Positions 9,214 through 17,707 of a stretch of DNA of 64,000 nucleotides are shown here, piece by piece. Below the pieces are notes generated by a model. The model made no database searches. It saw nothing but the letters and a program-made list of their open reading frames with translations, and was not told where the DNA came from. The stretch is taken from the NCBI GenBank assembly GCA_029866325.1, contig JARWZO010000004.1:162289-226288 (forward strand), in the 5' to 3' direction. Origin of the DNA: Fluviicola sp. (lineage in GTDB: Bacteria; Bacteroidota; Bacteroidia; Flavobacteriales_D; Crocinitomicaceae). Numbering within the stretch: the first letter of the stretch is position 1; each line of letters opens with the position of its first letter. The position numbers and the translations under genes are program-made.

Positions 9214-9528
9214 TTATCCGTTTCGTTCGTTGTTTGCCAATTCAATCAGATCAAAAGGTGGGATGAAATAATGTCGTGGATTACCACATTTGGCTTCAGC
9301 ACTCATAATGATATCTCTCGGTTCCATTGTTGAAATTGTTTTTCGCAAATCGACTAAATTACCATCCGTTAGAATAAGAAGACTTCGTGTGAGTTGATCA
9401 CAGCCTACGCCCCAATTTTCATCAAAAAGTTCAAGGACAATGGTTAGAACAGCTTTTTTATCTGCATCACTAGTAAACATCCGTTCGATTTTTCTTAGAA
9501 TGTCTTCGGGTATACTATTAGTTTCCAT
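9214..9528 (-). CDS. Hypothetical protein (104 aa)
   Basis: The preferred start is the ATG at 9526-9528 (METNSIPEDILRK); a frame up to 9576 adds 16 residues but runs towards the inverted repeat at 9570-9654. The protein is soluble and helical, with the blocks KAVLTIVLELF and NGNLVDLRKTI-like residues, and no signal peptide or recognised domain. Length and composition look like a genuine gene, but no function can be given. It lies downstream of tRNA-Leu on the same strand, separated by a strong terminator. Confidence 0.55.
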   Translation of the reverse strand: METNSIPEDILRKIERMFTSDADKKAVLTIVLELFDENWGVGCDQLTRSLLILTDGNLVDLRKTISTMEPRDIIMSAEAKCGNPRHYFIPPFDLIELANNERNG

Positions 9529-9569
9529 GTTATCGAAGTTAAGCCTTTCTAACAAAACGAAACTATATT

Positions 9570-9654
9570 CCCACACTCAAAACTCACGCTCACACTGAAA
9601 TAAAAGAGAAGCATCGAAAAACAATTTTCAGTGTGAGTTTGAGTGCGAGTGTGG
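9570..9654. repeat. Intergenic inverted repeat with tandem-unit arms (locus A)
   Basis: Left arm 9570-9600 and right arm about 9625-9654 pair imperfectly over about 29 nt. Each arm is itself a run of degenerate 6-7 nt units of the type ACTC/CACACT, with cores CTCACACTGAAA and TTTCAGTGTGAG. The loop is about 25 nt. It lies upstream of the gene starting at 9528. The construction matches the other intergenic repeats in this window. Confidence 0.75.
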
Positions 9655-9661
9655 AGGGAAA

Positions 9662-9697
9662 AATAAAAGAGCAGCGATAAATCGCTGCTCTTTTATT
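9662..9697 (-). terminator. Intrinsic terminator downstream of tRNA-Leu
   Basis: A perfect 17-bp stem (9662-9678 and 9681-9697) with core AGAGCAGCGAT and a 2-nt loop. On minus it is followed by a T-rich tail. It lies just after the 3' end of tRNA-Leu. Confidence 0.85.
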
Positions 9698-9701
9698 TTT
9701 G

Positions 9702-9783
9702 TGCGCACGACTGGATTCGAACCAGCACACCATACGGCACCACCCCCTCAAGATGGCATGTCTACCAATTTCACCACGTGCGC
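9702..9783 (-). tRNA. tRNA-Leu (anticodon GAG)
   Basis: The acceptor stem GCGCACG pairs with CGTGCGC, followed by discriminator A. The D arm has GGTAGA; the anticodon stem CCATC/GGTGG encloses the loop TTGAGGG with anticodon GAG. There is a long class-II variable arm typical of tRNA-Leu, and the T arm contains GGTTCGAAT. CCA is not encoded. A strong terminator follows on the same strand. Confidence 0.95.
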
Positions 9784-9831
9784 GTGATTTTTAAGACGGT
9801 GACAAATATACGCATTTGCACCGCTTTTCAA

Positions 9832-10443
9832 CTACTTGATCTGTAAATCGAGTAATTTTTCTTCGCCTATAAAACCTTCCAATCGGTCGCCGATAGCTAC
9901 CGGACCAACACCTGCAGGTGTGCCTGTAAACAGTAAATCACCGGTTTTCAAGGTGATGAATTGCGAAACGTAGGCAATCAGCTTGTCGATGGAGAAAATC
10001 ATGTCGGTTGTGTGACCGGTTTGCACCAACTCGCCGTTTTTGTGGAGCGTGAAGGTTAAATCGGTTAAGTTGAGCGCGGTTTTCGGCAAGAAATGCGTTC
10101 CCATTGGCGCGCTGTTGTCGAAGGCTTTCCCGATTTCCCAAGGCAAGCCTTTTTCTTTACAAGCGGTTTGCAAATCACGGGCTGTAAAGTCAATTCCCAA
10201 GCCGATTTCGTCATAATAATCACCGGCAAAGTTCTCCGGAATGTGTTTTCCGGCTTTTTTGATTTTCACTACCAACTCGCATTCGTAATGCAAATCGTTG
10301 GTGAAATCGGGAATGTAAAACGGATTTCCCGCCGGAAGCATCGCTGTGTCGGGTTTCATGAAAAACACCGGAGCGGAGGGAAGTGGGGAATTCATTTCTT
10401 TGGCGTGGTCGGCATAGTTGCGACCGATACAAATAATCTTCAT
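9832..10443 (-). CDS. Fumarylacetoacetate hydrolase (FAH) family protein
   Basis: A 203-residue single-domain FAH-family enzyme. It begins MKIICIGRNYADHAKEM and shows the family blocks PVFFMKPDTA, YECELVVKI (metal-ligand Glu pair), DFTARDLQ and GDLLFTGTPAGVGP. Short members of this type are acylpyruvate hydrolases or oxaloacetate decarboxylases/tautomerases; the exact substrate cannot be read here. It starts 3 nt after the stop of the upstream exonuclease gene on the same strand, so the two are almost certainly co-transcribed. Divalent-metal-dependent and cytoplasmic. Confidence 0.9.
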   Translation of the reverse strand: MKIICIGRNYADHAKEMNSPLPSAPVFFMKPDTAMLPAGNPFYIPDFTNDLHYECELVVKIKKAGKHIPENFAGDYYDEIGLGIDFTARDLQTACKEKGLPWEIGKAFDNSAPMGTHFLPKTALNLTDLTFTLHKNGELVQTGHTTDMIFSIDKLIAYVSQFITLKTGDLLFTGTPAGVGPVAIGDRLEGFIGEEKLLDLQIK

Positions 10444-10446
10444 GGG

Positions 10447-11310
10447 TTATTTGGAAAATTTATTTTTAAGCGCAGCTAGTTTGTCTTCTATGCTGGCGTT
10501 GTCTTCCGGTTCTTGTTTTACCGCAACCGAAGCACGTTTGGATTGTTTGATACGGTCCATTTCATTGCGCAACAATTGTTTGGTATAGAGCGGGAAATCG
10601 GCATCTAAGATCCAACCGTAATAACCCGGTTCAGATTCACCAATTTCTTCAACGGTTTTGCCTTTGTGTTTCCCGAAATTGTAAATCACCTGACCTTTTG
10701 CATTCACTGCCAAACGTCCGGCGAAATCATGCCATTCTACATTGCCCTGACGTGAAAATTCAGCCAATCCTTCTACACTTTTCGCCAAGTCTTGGTAACG
10801 CGCTAATTGTGCTTTAAACACGTCCAAGGTCACGCGGGTATCATACAAAGCGTTGTGGGCATTTTCCATGCTCTGCTGGCAGTAGAATTGATAGGCAGCA
10901 GCTAAAGTGCGTTGCTCCATCTTGTGGAAGATGTTCTGCACGTCTACAAATTTGCGTGAACGCACGTCAAACGAATGATTGCAACGTAAAAACTCTTCGG
11001 CCAATACCGGAATGTCAAATTTATTGGAATTGTATCCTGCCAAATCGGCATCACCAATAAATGCAGCAACTTCGTCTGCAATTTCTGCGAATTTCGGTGC
11101 GTTTTCAACGTCTTTATCCCAGATGCCATGAATCTCACTGGATTCTTTCGGAATGGGAATAGTCGGGTGAACACGTTTGGAATATTCTTCTTCCGTGCCA
11201 TCGGGATGAACCTTAATGATTGCTATTTCAACAATGCGATCTTGTGTGACATTTACACCGGTGGTTTCGAGATCAAATACAGCGAACGGACGTTGAAGAG
11301 TTAGATTCAT
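10447..11310 (-). CDS. DnaQ-like 3'-5' exonuclease with ExoX-like C-terminal domain
   Basis: Start chosen at ATG 11308-11310 (MNLTLQRPF), giving 287 residues; an upstream ATG adds nine. The DEDDh exonuclease fold is clear: motif I FDLETTG (D13, E15), then AGYNSNKFDIPVL (motif II), and a motif III block NAHNALYDT. The C-terminal part contains NFGKHKGKTVEEI and PGYYGWIL, the small domain found at the end of ExoX-like nucleases. It probably trims 3' ends in DNA repair or proofreading as a stand-alone epsilon-like protein. It is upstream of and translationally close to the FAH-family gene. Confidence 0.9.
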   Translation of the reverse strand: MNLTLQRPFAVFDLETTGVNVTQDRIVEIAIIKVHPDGTEEEYSKRVHPTIPIPKESSEIHGIWDKDVENAPKFAEIADEVAAFIGDADLAGYNSNKFDIPVLAEEFLRCNHSFDVRSRKFVDVQNIFHKMEQRTLAAAYQFYCQQSMENAHNALYDTRVTLDVFKAQLARYQDLAKSVEGLAEFSRQGNVEWHDFAGRLAVNAKGQVIYNFGKHKGKTVEEIGESEPGYYGWILDADFPLYTKQLLRNEMDRIKQSKRASVAVKQEPEDNASIEDKLAALKNKFSK

Positions 11311-11350
11311 GTTTTTTGCCCAAATATACGTTTCCATTCGGATAAAAAAA

Positions 11351-11379
11351 AGTCCCGTCTACCTTAGGCTGACGGGACT
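11351..11379 (-). terminator. Intrinsic terminator of the gene at 11397-13496
   Basis: The stem AGTCCCGTC (11351-11359) pairs with GACGGGACT (11371-11379). On minus it is followed by a run of eight T. The inner loop also partly pairs (GCC/GGT). Confidence 0.88.
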
Positions 11380-11396
11380 CTTATTGTTTTCTTGTT

Positions 11397-13496
11397 TTAT
11401 TGGGCTTTCAGCTCAACGAACTGATATGGCCAGTATTTTTCGGTGTTGTCTCTGTCTCCACCAAATGCAGGTCCGGAAACCACAGCAGAAACCACTTTCA
11501 CTTCTACACGATCTTTGTACTTAGAGTTGCGGTAATGCCAGTTTACTTTTTGCTGCATTTTCTGAGCACGCGATTCACTCAATTCTTGGTTGTCTTTAAA
11601 CGCAGCCGTTGGCACATAAGACGCCGAAGAGTAAACTTCGATCACAATTTTCTCACGACCCGCTTTCAACTGTTCATCAACACCATCGAAGAATTGTTTC
11701 AATGAACCATTCTCATCTTCAGGAGCGTTTTTGTTGTATCCGAAGTTGCGTTTGTAAGCCAAAGGCAAGTAAGTTGGTTTCACAGGAATTACAGTATCTA
11801 CAACAGGAGTAGTATCAACAACCGGTGGTTGTACGATCAACCATTTGTCGGCATCTAAAAAGATTTCACGGTAGATCTCTTCTTTTTCTTTCGAGCAATC
11901 TGTTGTGAGGGTTTCTCTGTAAAACTCAGTCGCGCCATTGGTGTGGTGGAAAACCACTTCGTATTCGTGACAAGGCTCTAGGTTCATCATGAAAACACCG
12001 TCGCGGGCGCGTGGGTAAACGGTACGACCCATTTGATCACCACAATCAATGCAATTCAATGAAACGGTCATGTCTTCAGGCATCGGACGTTCATTAAGTG
12101 TGATGATTTTCCCTTTCAAGATAGCACCACGATTCGGTGTCAAATAATCATTCTGAATTTCGTAGATATCTTTTTCACCTTTCGAATCACCACGTGTTGA
12201 AGTAATGTATCCGCGACGACCGTCGATTGTCTCGGTATAAAATAAATCATCGCTGGTAGAATTGAGCGGGTAACCCAAGTTGATAGGAGTGGACCAATTG
12301 TTATCGCCATCAATTACAGAAACCATGATATCAAAACCACCCATACTTCTTGGACCGTTACTAGCGAAATAAAGAGTTTTGTTATCGCTGGCCATAAATG
12401 GTGAATCTTCGTCGAATGCACTGTTAACAGTAGCTCCTAAGTTAAAAGGCTTGCTCCATGATCCATCAGGTAATTTAACGATACGATAGATATCACGACC
12501 ACCGAAACCTCCGGGTCTATCAGAAGTAAAATACATTGTACGTCCGTCAGGTGTAACAGCACAGTGTGTTTCCCAATATTCTGAATTGACTTCAGCAACT
12601 TTATAATCCTGTATTTCTTTGAAGCGATTGGTAGAGAAGTCAGAGAAATAAATATCACCGTTGTTGACCATATCTTGGTAAACATAAATACGACGTTCAT
12701 CCTGACTCACCGAAATAGATGCCTCATTTTGATCGGCTTTACAAAATTCCAAACGTGCAGGTTCCATCCATACATCGTCAAAATCTTTATAAGAAACGTA
12801 GATGTCTTCCGGGTAAAAATCGTAACGAGGATCTTTTGAATCTTCATCTTGACCTTCAGACCATGCACGGCGCGAAGTAAAATAAATCGCACTACCGTCA
12901 AATGAAATAACCGGAGAATATTCCGGTGCGGTAGAATTGATGGTGTTTCCAAGGTTGATAACCGTTACGTTTTTCTTTGGAAATTCCATTGATCTTTTGG
13001 CGTTTGCCAATTGATCCAATCCCAATTGTGCAGAAGCTGTGAGATCTGTTTTCTTTGGAGCTTGCGCCAAAAAGGCTTTATAATTCTCTTCTGCTTTATC
13101 TACATTTCCGGTTTTGTGGTAGCATTTTGCCAAACGGTACAAAACATCTACTGCAGCATGACTTTCCGTTCCCGAATACATGTCGTAATTCTTATCGATG
13201 TTTTTGGACGCTTTTTCCAAATACGGAATTGCTTCTCCGGGTAAGGCACGACCTTCTGACACCAAAAACCCTTTTCGATAATTGTAATTGCTGTTTTCCG
13301 GATTTTTACCGATAAGCTTGTCCATTATTTTTTCAGCCGCAGCATAATAACCTTCTTCAAGCAGTCTGGAGCTTTCAACCAAGAGTTTTTCGTCAGAATA
13401 AGTGGCAATAATATCGTCCAATTTTGCATTCGTATATTGGCCGAAACTAAGTGAGCAATAGGTGCTAACAAATACAAAGAATAGTAATATTTTCAT
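11397..13496 (-). CDS. PorE-like TPR/PD40 protein with a divergent OmpA-like end, paralogue 2
   Basis: A 699-residue protein with signal peptide (ending near LSFGQ), TPR-like region, PD40 propeller (blades such as YSPVISFDGSAIYFTSRR and TPDGRTMYFTSDR) and a short carboxypeptidase-regulatory-like part. It is closely related to its upstream neighbour at 13733-16084 but lacks about 80 residues in the CRD/OmpA region. The C-terminus still looks like an OmpA fold (block NQELSESRAQ keeps the Arg), but the usual HTDSRG ligand loop is replaced by VYSSASYVP, so peptidoglycan binding is doubtful. It has its own terminator. A T9SS-related or accessory envelope role is inferred from family only. Confidence 0.85.
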   Translation of the reverse strand: MKILLFFVFVSTYCSLSFGQYTNAKLDDIIATYSDEKLLVESSRLLEEGYYAAAEKIMDKLIGKNPENSNYNYRKGFLVSEGRALPGEAIPYLEKASKNIDKNYDMYSGTESHAAVDVLYRLAKCYHKTGNVDKAEENYKAFLAQAPKKTDLTASAQLGLDQLANAKRSMEFPKKNVTVINLGNTINSTAPEYSPVISFDGSAIYFTSRRAWSEGQDEDSKDPRYDFYPEDIYVSYKDFDDVWMEPARLEFCKADQNEASISVSQDERRIYVYQDMVNNGDIYFSDFSTNRFKEIQDYKVAEVNSEYWETHCAVTPDGRTMYFTSDRPGGFGGRDIYRIVKLPDGSWSKPFNLGATVNSAFDEDSPFMASDNKTLYFASNGPRSMGGFDIMVSVIDGDNNWSTPINLGYPLNSTSDDLFYTETIDGRRGYITSTRGDSKGEKDIYEIQNDYLTPNRGAILKGKIITLNERPMPEDMTVSLNCIDCGDQMGRTVYPRARDGVFMMNLEPCHEYEVVFHHTNGATEFYRETLTTDCSKEKEEIYREIFLDADKWLIVQPPVVDTTPVVDTVIPVKPTYLPLAYKRNFGYNKNAPEDENGSLKQFFDGVDEQLKAGREKIVIEVYSSASYVPTAAFKDNQELSESRAQKMQQKVNWHYRNSKYKDRVEVKVVSAVVSGPAFGGDRDNTEKYWPYQFVELKAQ

Positions 13497-13684
13497 TCTT
13501 TAAGTTAATCTAGTGAATATCAATGCTGTGAATATAGCTAAAACCGCAAGCTTAGTTGCAAGAAAATATTCATTTTTTCTCAACGAATATATAATGAAAA
13601 CTATTTTTTAGTCGATATGAACGTTTAATCGCATTTTTTTCGCCTAAAAAAACAAGTGTTAAAAAACGTTTAGAGGAACAAAAA

Positions 13685-13712
13685 AAGGTCGTCTGCCTTG
13701 GCTGACGACCTT
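13685..13712 (-). terminator. Intrinsic terminator of the gene at 13733-16084
   Basis: AAGGTCGTC (13685-13693) pairs with GACGACCTT (13704-13712), with a T-run following on minus. The loop (TGCCTTGGCT) resembles that of the terminator at 11351-11379, which fits tandem duplication of gene plus terminator. Confidence 0.88.
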
Positions 13713-13732
13713 CTATATTTTGTCTGATCCCT

Positions 13733-16084
13733 TTACTTTACAATCAGGAATTCTGTACGACGATTTTTCTGGTGACCAGCTTCTTTTTCAGCTTCTGTTG
13801 CCATACCTGAAATAGCTGCATCACTCACAACCAACTTAGATTCTCCGTATCCTTTTCCTGTAATTCTGTTAGCAGGAATTCCTTGTGAAATAATATACGC
13901 GGCAGACGATTTAGCACGACGATCAGAAAGTGCTCTATTAAATTCATTACTACCACGGCTATCCGTATGCGATCCCAATTCGATTTTGATACTTGGATTT
14001 TCCTTCATGATTTTAACAATCTTATCCAATTCCATTTTCGCATCCGGACGAATGTCTGATTTGGTATAGTCAAAGTAAATCGGTTTGATATCGATTACAT
14101 TTGCCAAATCTACACCAACTTCCACTTTCGTCATCATCGGGTTGATCAACGAATTGATATCAATACGCGATTCCATTGCCAATTCAAGAGGAACGTCGTA
14201 GGTCATCGTAACGTATCCTTCTTTTTCCAAACGAAGTTCAATAGCGAATTTATCGTTACGTTTTTTACCAACTAAGGTGTCGCTTTCAAACGAACCGTTG
14301 GTTAAAGTAGACGCGTTTAAGATCGGTTGTCCATTGCTTTTATCAACAATGGATACTTTCACGTCACCCAATTCTTTTTTGGTTTTACTGTCTTTAACAG
14401 TTCCTGCCAAATAGTAGATGTTTACAATGTCTTTCAACTCTGTATCCAACCATACTTCACGGTAAACTTCCTGGTATTGTTTTTCGCAATCGGTATTGAA
14501 TGTTTCTTTGTAGAATTCTTGTTTTCCTCCTTCATACGAGAATACCATTTCGTATTCACGACAAGGTTCCAAAGAGCTCAAGAAAACACCATCACGCATA
14601 CGAGGGAATACTTTACGGTCAAACGGATCACCACAGTTGGTGCAACGCAATGTGATTGAAACATCTTCCGGAAGCGGTTTTCCGCCTACAGTATTGATTT
14701 TTCCTTTCAACACGGCAAGGTTTTTCATGCCCAAGTAATCGTTTTGTACTTCGTAGATGTCCTTTTCACCAAATCCGTCAGCTCTGAAAGATGTCAGGTA
14801 ACCGGTCATTCCATCAACTGTAGTTGTATAGAACAAATCATCGCCCGTAGAGTTGAGCGGGTAACCTAAGTTAATTGGGTCTGACCACACGTTGTTTTCA
14901 TCGCGAACGGTTACAAATACGTCAAATCCGCCCATACTTTTAGGACCATTGCTGGAATAGTACAATGTTTTGTTATCCACAGCAATAAACGGAGATTCTT
15001 CATCAAACGGTCCGTTGATACTTGGTCCCATGTTTACCGGATTACTCCAATCACCATCAGGTAATTTTACAATGCGGTAGATATCACGACCACCGAAACC
15101 GCCTTTACGGTCAGAAACGAAGTACATGTTTTGTCCATCAGGAGTTACCGTACAGTGGGTTTCCCAGCTGGAAGTGTTCACATTACGGTTTTCGAAGTGT
15201 GTTACTTCCTGAAAACGATTGGTCGAGAAATCCGAGTAAAAAACGTCACCGTTTCCTTGCGTATCTTGGTATAAGTAAATACGACGCTCATCCGGACTCA
15301 CGGCCATGGTGGCTTCATTTTGAATTGAATCACAAAATTCCATACGAGCAGGTTCCGTCCATGTTCCGTCAAAATCGCGGTAAGAAACGTAAATATCTTC
15401 CGGCAATTGGTTTATGCGGGTGTCCATTCCTTTGTTGCTGGCTCCGCTTGGCCATCCGCGACGTGAAGTAAAGTACAAAGCAGATCCGTCTAATGAAATT
15501 ACCGGAGAATACTCAGGTTTTGTTGTATTCACAGATGATCCGATGTTTTGCAATTTCACTTTGCGTGGAACTTCCATTTGCTTGCGGGCAATGACACATT
15601 GTTCCAGGTTTAATTTGGCGAAAAACACAAATTCCGATTTCGGATTGGAAACAGCAATGAATTTATTGTAATATTCTTCTGCTTTGGTGATGTTTTCAGC
15701 CAAGTGATAACAACGAGCCAAGTGATAAATGGCATCTGTTGGGGCGCTTTTTTCACCTGCCGAGTACATGTCGAAATTTTTATCGGTACTCAAAACCGCT
15801 TTTTCCAATAATGGCAATGCTTTTACAAAATCACGCGACATTTCAAGGTAAACAAAACCACGACGATAGTTGTAGTTACTGCTATTCGGGTTGAGTTCCA
15901 ACAAGCGATCGGCTACTAAACCGGCTTGATAGAGGTAGCCCTCTTGCAGCATTTGAGAATTTTCGGTTACCAATGTTTGCTCCGAAGAGTTTTTTAAGAT
16001 ATCCTGCAATTGTTCGTCAGTATACTGAGCAAACGTTAACAAAGGCAGCAAGAATAAGGCTACAGTAGTAAAAATTCGATTCAT
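13733..16084 (-). CDS. PorE-like OmpA family protein (TPR + PD40 + CRD + OmpA), paralogue 3
   Basis: A 783-residue full-length relative of the protein at 6142-8484. It has a signal peptide ending LLTFAQ, TPR-like helices (about 20-170), PD40 propeller (about 175-460), a carboxypeptidase-regulatory-like domain (about 560-640) and an OmpA domain with SHTDSRGSNEFNRAL and SDRRA, the intact peptidoglycan ligand pattern. Its likely place is the periplasm or outer membrane, tied to peptidoglycan, as described for PorE of the T9SS. It sits in tandem with the shorter paralogue downstream, separated by 236 bp that hold a terminator and a probable promoter. Confidence 0.9.
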   Translation of the reverse strand: MNRIFTTVALFLLPLLTFAQYTDEQLQDILKNSSEQTLVTENSQMLQEGYLYQAGLVADRLLELNPNSSNYNYRRGFVYLEMSRDFVKALPLLEKAVLSTDKNFDMYSAGEKSAPTDAIYHLARCYHLAENITKAEEYYNKFIAVSNPKSEFVFFAKLNLEQCVIARKQMEVPRKVKLQNIGSSVNTTKPEYSPVISLDGSALYFTSRRGWPSGASNKGMDTRINQLPEDIYVSYRDFDGTWTEPARMEFCDSIQNEATMAVSPDERRIYLYQDTQGNGDVFYSDFSTNRFQEVTHFENRNVNTSSWETHCTVTPDGQNMYFVSDRKGGFGGRDIYRIVKLPDGDWSNPVNMGPSINGPFDEESPFIAVDNKTLYYSSNGPKSMGGFDVFVTVRDENNVWSDPINLGYPLNSTGDDLFYTTTVDGMTGYLTSFRADGFGEKDIYEVQNDYLGMKNLAVLKGKINTVGGKPLPEDVSITLRCTNCGDPFDRKVFPRMRDGVFLSSLEPCREYEMVFSYEGGKQEFYKETFNTDCEKQYQEVYREVWLDTELKDIVNIYYLAGTVKDSKTKKELGDVKVSIVDKSNGQPILNASTLTNGSFESDTLVGKKRNDKFAIELRLEKEGYVTMTYDVPLELAMESRIDINSLINPMMTKVEVGVDLANVIDIKPIYFDYTKSDIRPDAKMELDKIVKIMKENPSIKIELGSHTDSRGSNEFNRALSDRRAKSSAAYIISQGIPANRITGKGYGESKLVVSDAAISGMATEAEKEAGHQKNRRTEFLIVK

Positions 16085-16100
16085 TGAGTTGTTAATTAAA

Positions 16101-16130
16101 AAGACCCACTTAATTCATTGCGTGGGTCTT
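16101..16130 (-). terminator. Intrinsic terminator of the E2 gene
   Basis: AAGACCCAC (16101-16109) pairs with GTGGGTCTT (16122-16130); on minus the tail is TTTTTAATTAAC. Confidence 0.82.
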
Positions 16131-16150
16131 ACGAAATTAATGATTATATG

Positions 16151-17530
16151 TTACAATTCACGGTTAACGTCAAATTGCTCGAGGTAATCAGCTACCCGTC
16201 GCACAAACTGTCCGCCTAGCGCTCCGTCAACCACACGGTGGTCATACGAGTGTGAAAGGAACATTTTATGTCTGATGCCGATGAAGTCGCCATGTGCCGT
16301 TTCAATCACCGCAGGCATTTTTCGAATGGCACCTAAAGCCATAATCGCTACTTGCGGTTGATTGATGATTGGAGTTCCCATTACGTTGCCGAAAGTTCCT
16401 ACATTGGTTACGGTATAAGTTCCTCCTTGAATGTCTTCCGGTTTCAATTTACCATCGCGGGCATTGCGTGCCAGTTCATTCACCGATTTTGCAATTCCGG
16501 TAAGGTTCATGCGGTCGGCATTTTTGATAACCGGTACAATCAGGTTACCTGAAGGAAGAGCTGTTGCCATTCCGATATTGATGTCTTTTCGTTTGATGAT
16601 ATTGGTTCCGGAAACAGAAACGTTGATCATCGGGAAATCTTTGATCGCTTTTACGATGGCTTCCATGAAAATCGGCGTAAACGTTAGGTTTTCACCTTCG
16701 CGTTTTTCGAAATCCTTTTTCATTTTGTTTCTCCAGTTCACGATGTTTGTCACATCTGCCTCTACATAAGAGGTAACGTGCGGAGAAACGTGCGTGGACA
16801 TTACCATGTGATCGGCAATGAGTTTACGCATGCGGTCCATTTCAATGATTTCATCTCCCGGATTGGCTGTAACAACCGGTTCTTTGATGTTCGATAAGAA
16901 CGAAGAACCCGAAGTGATTGCTGCAGGAGCTACAACAGGAGCCGGAGTTGAAGCTGGTTGTTGAACTGTCGGTGTTGCTACCGGAGTAGCTACAGTTGTG
17001 GATGCGCCACCACCTGCAACACGTGTATCGATGTACGATAAAATATCTTTTTTGGTAACCCGACCACCTAAACCTGAACCTCCAAGGGTTTCAAGTTCAG
17101 ACATGCTTACACCTTCTTTTTCTGCAATGCTGCGAACAAGTGGAGAGTAGAATTTACCAGAATCACCTGATTTTTCAAGAACCGGAGCTTGACCGTTTGC
17201 CAACACTTGTGCTGCCGCTACTGTTTCTGCTACTACTTCAACAGGAGTTGCTTGTGTTGTAACCGGAGCGCTCACCGGAGCACTATCACCATCTGTAGAA
17301 ATGATCGCAATTACATCACCTACCTGAGCTACTTGGTCTTTTGCAAATAATTGCTGAACAAGTACACCTGCCGCTTCCGAAGGAAGTTCGTTGTCTACTT
17401 TGTCAGTAGCTACTTCAACCAACGGCTCGTCAAGCGCAACGCTATCACCGATGTTTTTTAACCAATTAGTAATGGTTGCCTCTGTTACACTTTCTCCCAT
17501 TTTAGGAAGACGAATCTCAATCTGTGCCAT
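16151..17530 (-). CDS. Dihydrolipoamide acyltransferase (E2 of a 2-oxo acid dehydrogenase complex)
   Basis: Start chosen at ATG 17528-17530 (MAQIEIRLPKMGES), which gives the standard E2 N-terminus and 459 residues. The lipoyl domain carries the lipoylated Lys in EVATDKVDNE. Then come an Ala/Pro/Thr-rich linker, a peripheral subunit-binding domain (VRSIAEKEGVS...GGRVTKKDIL), a second Pro/Ala linker and the catalytic domain ending with the active-site block SYDHRVVDGALGG. It transfers acyl groups to CoA in branched-chain, pyruvate or 2-oxoglutarate dehydrogenase; the Bacteroidetes single-lipoyl type is often assigned to the branched-chain complex. No E1 or E3 gene is in the window. Terminator follows. 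Confidence 0.92.
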   Translation of the reverse strand: MAQIEIRLPKMGESVTEATITNWLKNIGDSVALDEPLVEVATDKVDNELPSEAAGVLVQQLFAKDQVAQVGDVIAIISTDGDSAPVSAPVTTQATPVEVVAETVAAAQVLANGQAPVLEKSGDSGKFYSPLVRSIAEKEGVSMSELETLGGSGLGGRVTKKDILSYIDTRVAGGGASTTVATPVATPTVQQPASTPAPVVAPAAITSGSSFLSNIKEPVVTANPGDEIIEMDRMRKLIADHMVMSTHVSPHVTSYVEADVTNIVNWRNKMKKDFEKREGENLTFTPIFMEAIVKAIKDFPMINVSVSGTNIIKRKDINIGMATALPSGNLIVPVIKNADRMNLTGIAKSVNELARNARDGKLKPEDIQGGTYTVTNVGTFGNVMGTPIINQPQVAIMALGAIRKMPAVIETAHGDFIGIRHKMFLSHSYDHRVVDGALGGQFVRRVADYLEQFDVNREL

Positions 17531-17624
17531 ATCAATCGCGAACGGTTCTCTTAAAAGTTCGCACAAAAATAAGCTAAAATTTAATGTATGAAAGTATTAA
17601 GATCTTGTTTAATTGTGTTATAAA

Positions 17625-17705
17625 GTTCGTGAGTTCGCTAGTTCGATAGTTTTTGAGTTTTGTAAGTTGATTAGTTAACAGAAAAACTTACAAAACTCAG
17701 AAACT
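17625..17705. repeat. Intergenic inverted repeat with tandem-unit arms (locus B)
   Basis: The arms at 17648-17668 and 17685-17705 match as AGTTTYTGAGTTTTGTAAGTT (one difference). The left arm is preceded from 17625 by degenerate 8-nt tandem units of the type AGTTCGNT. The right arm ends within 3 nt of the stop codon of the gene at 17708-19666. Confidence 0.78.
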
Positions 17706-17707
17706 GA

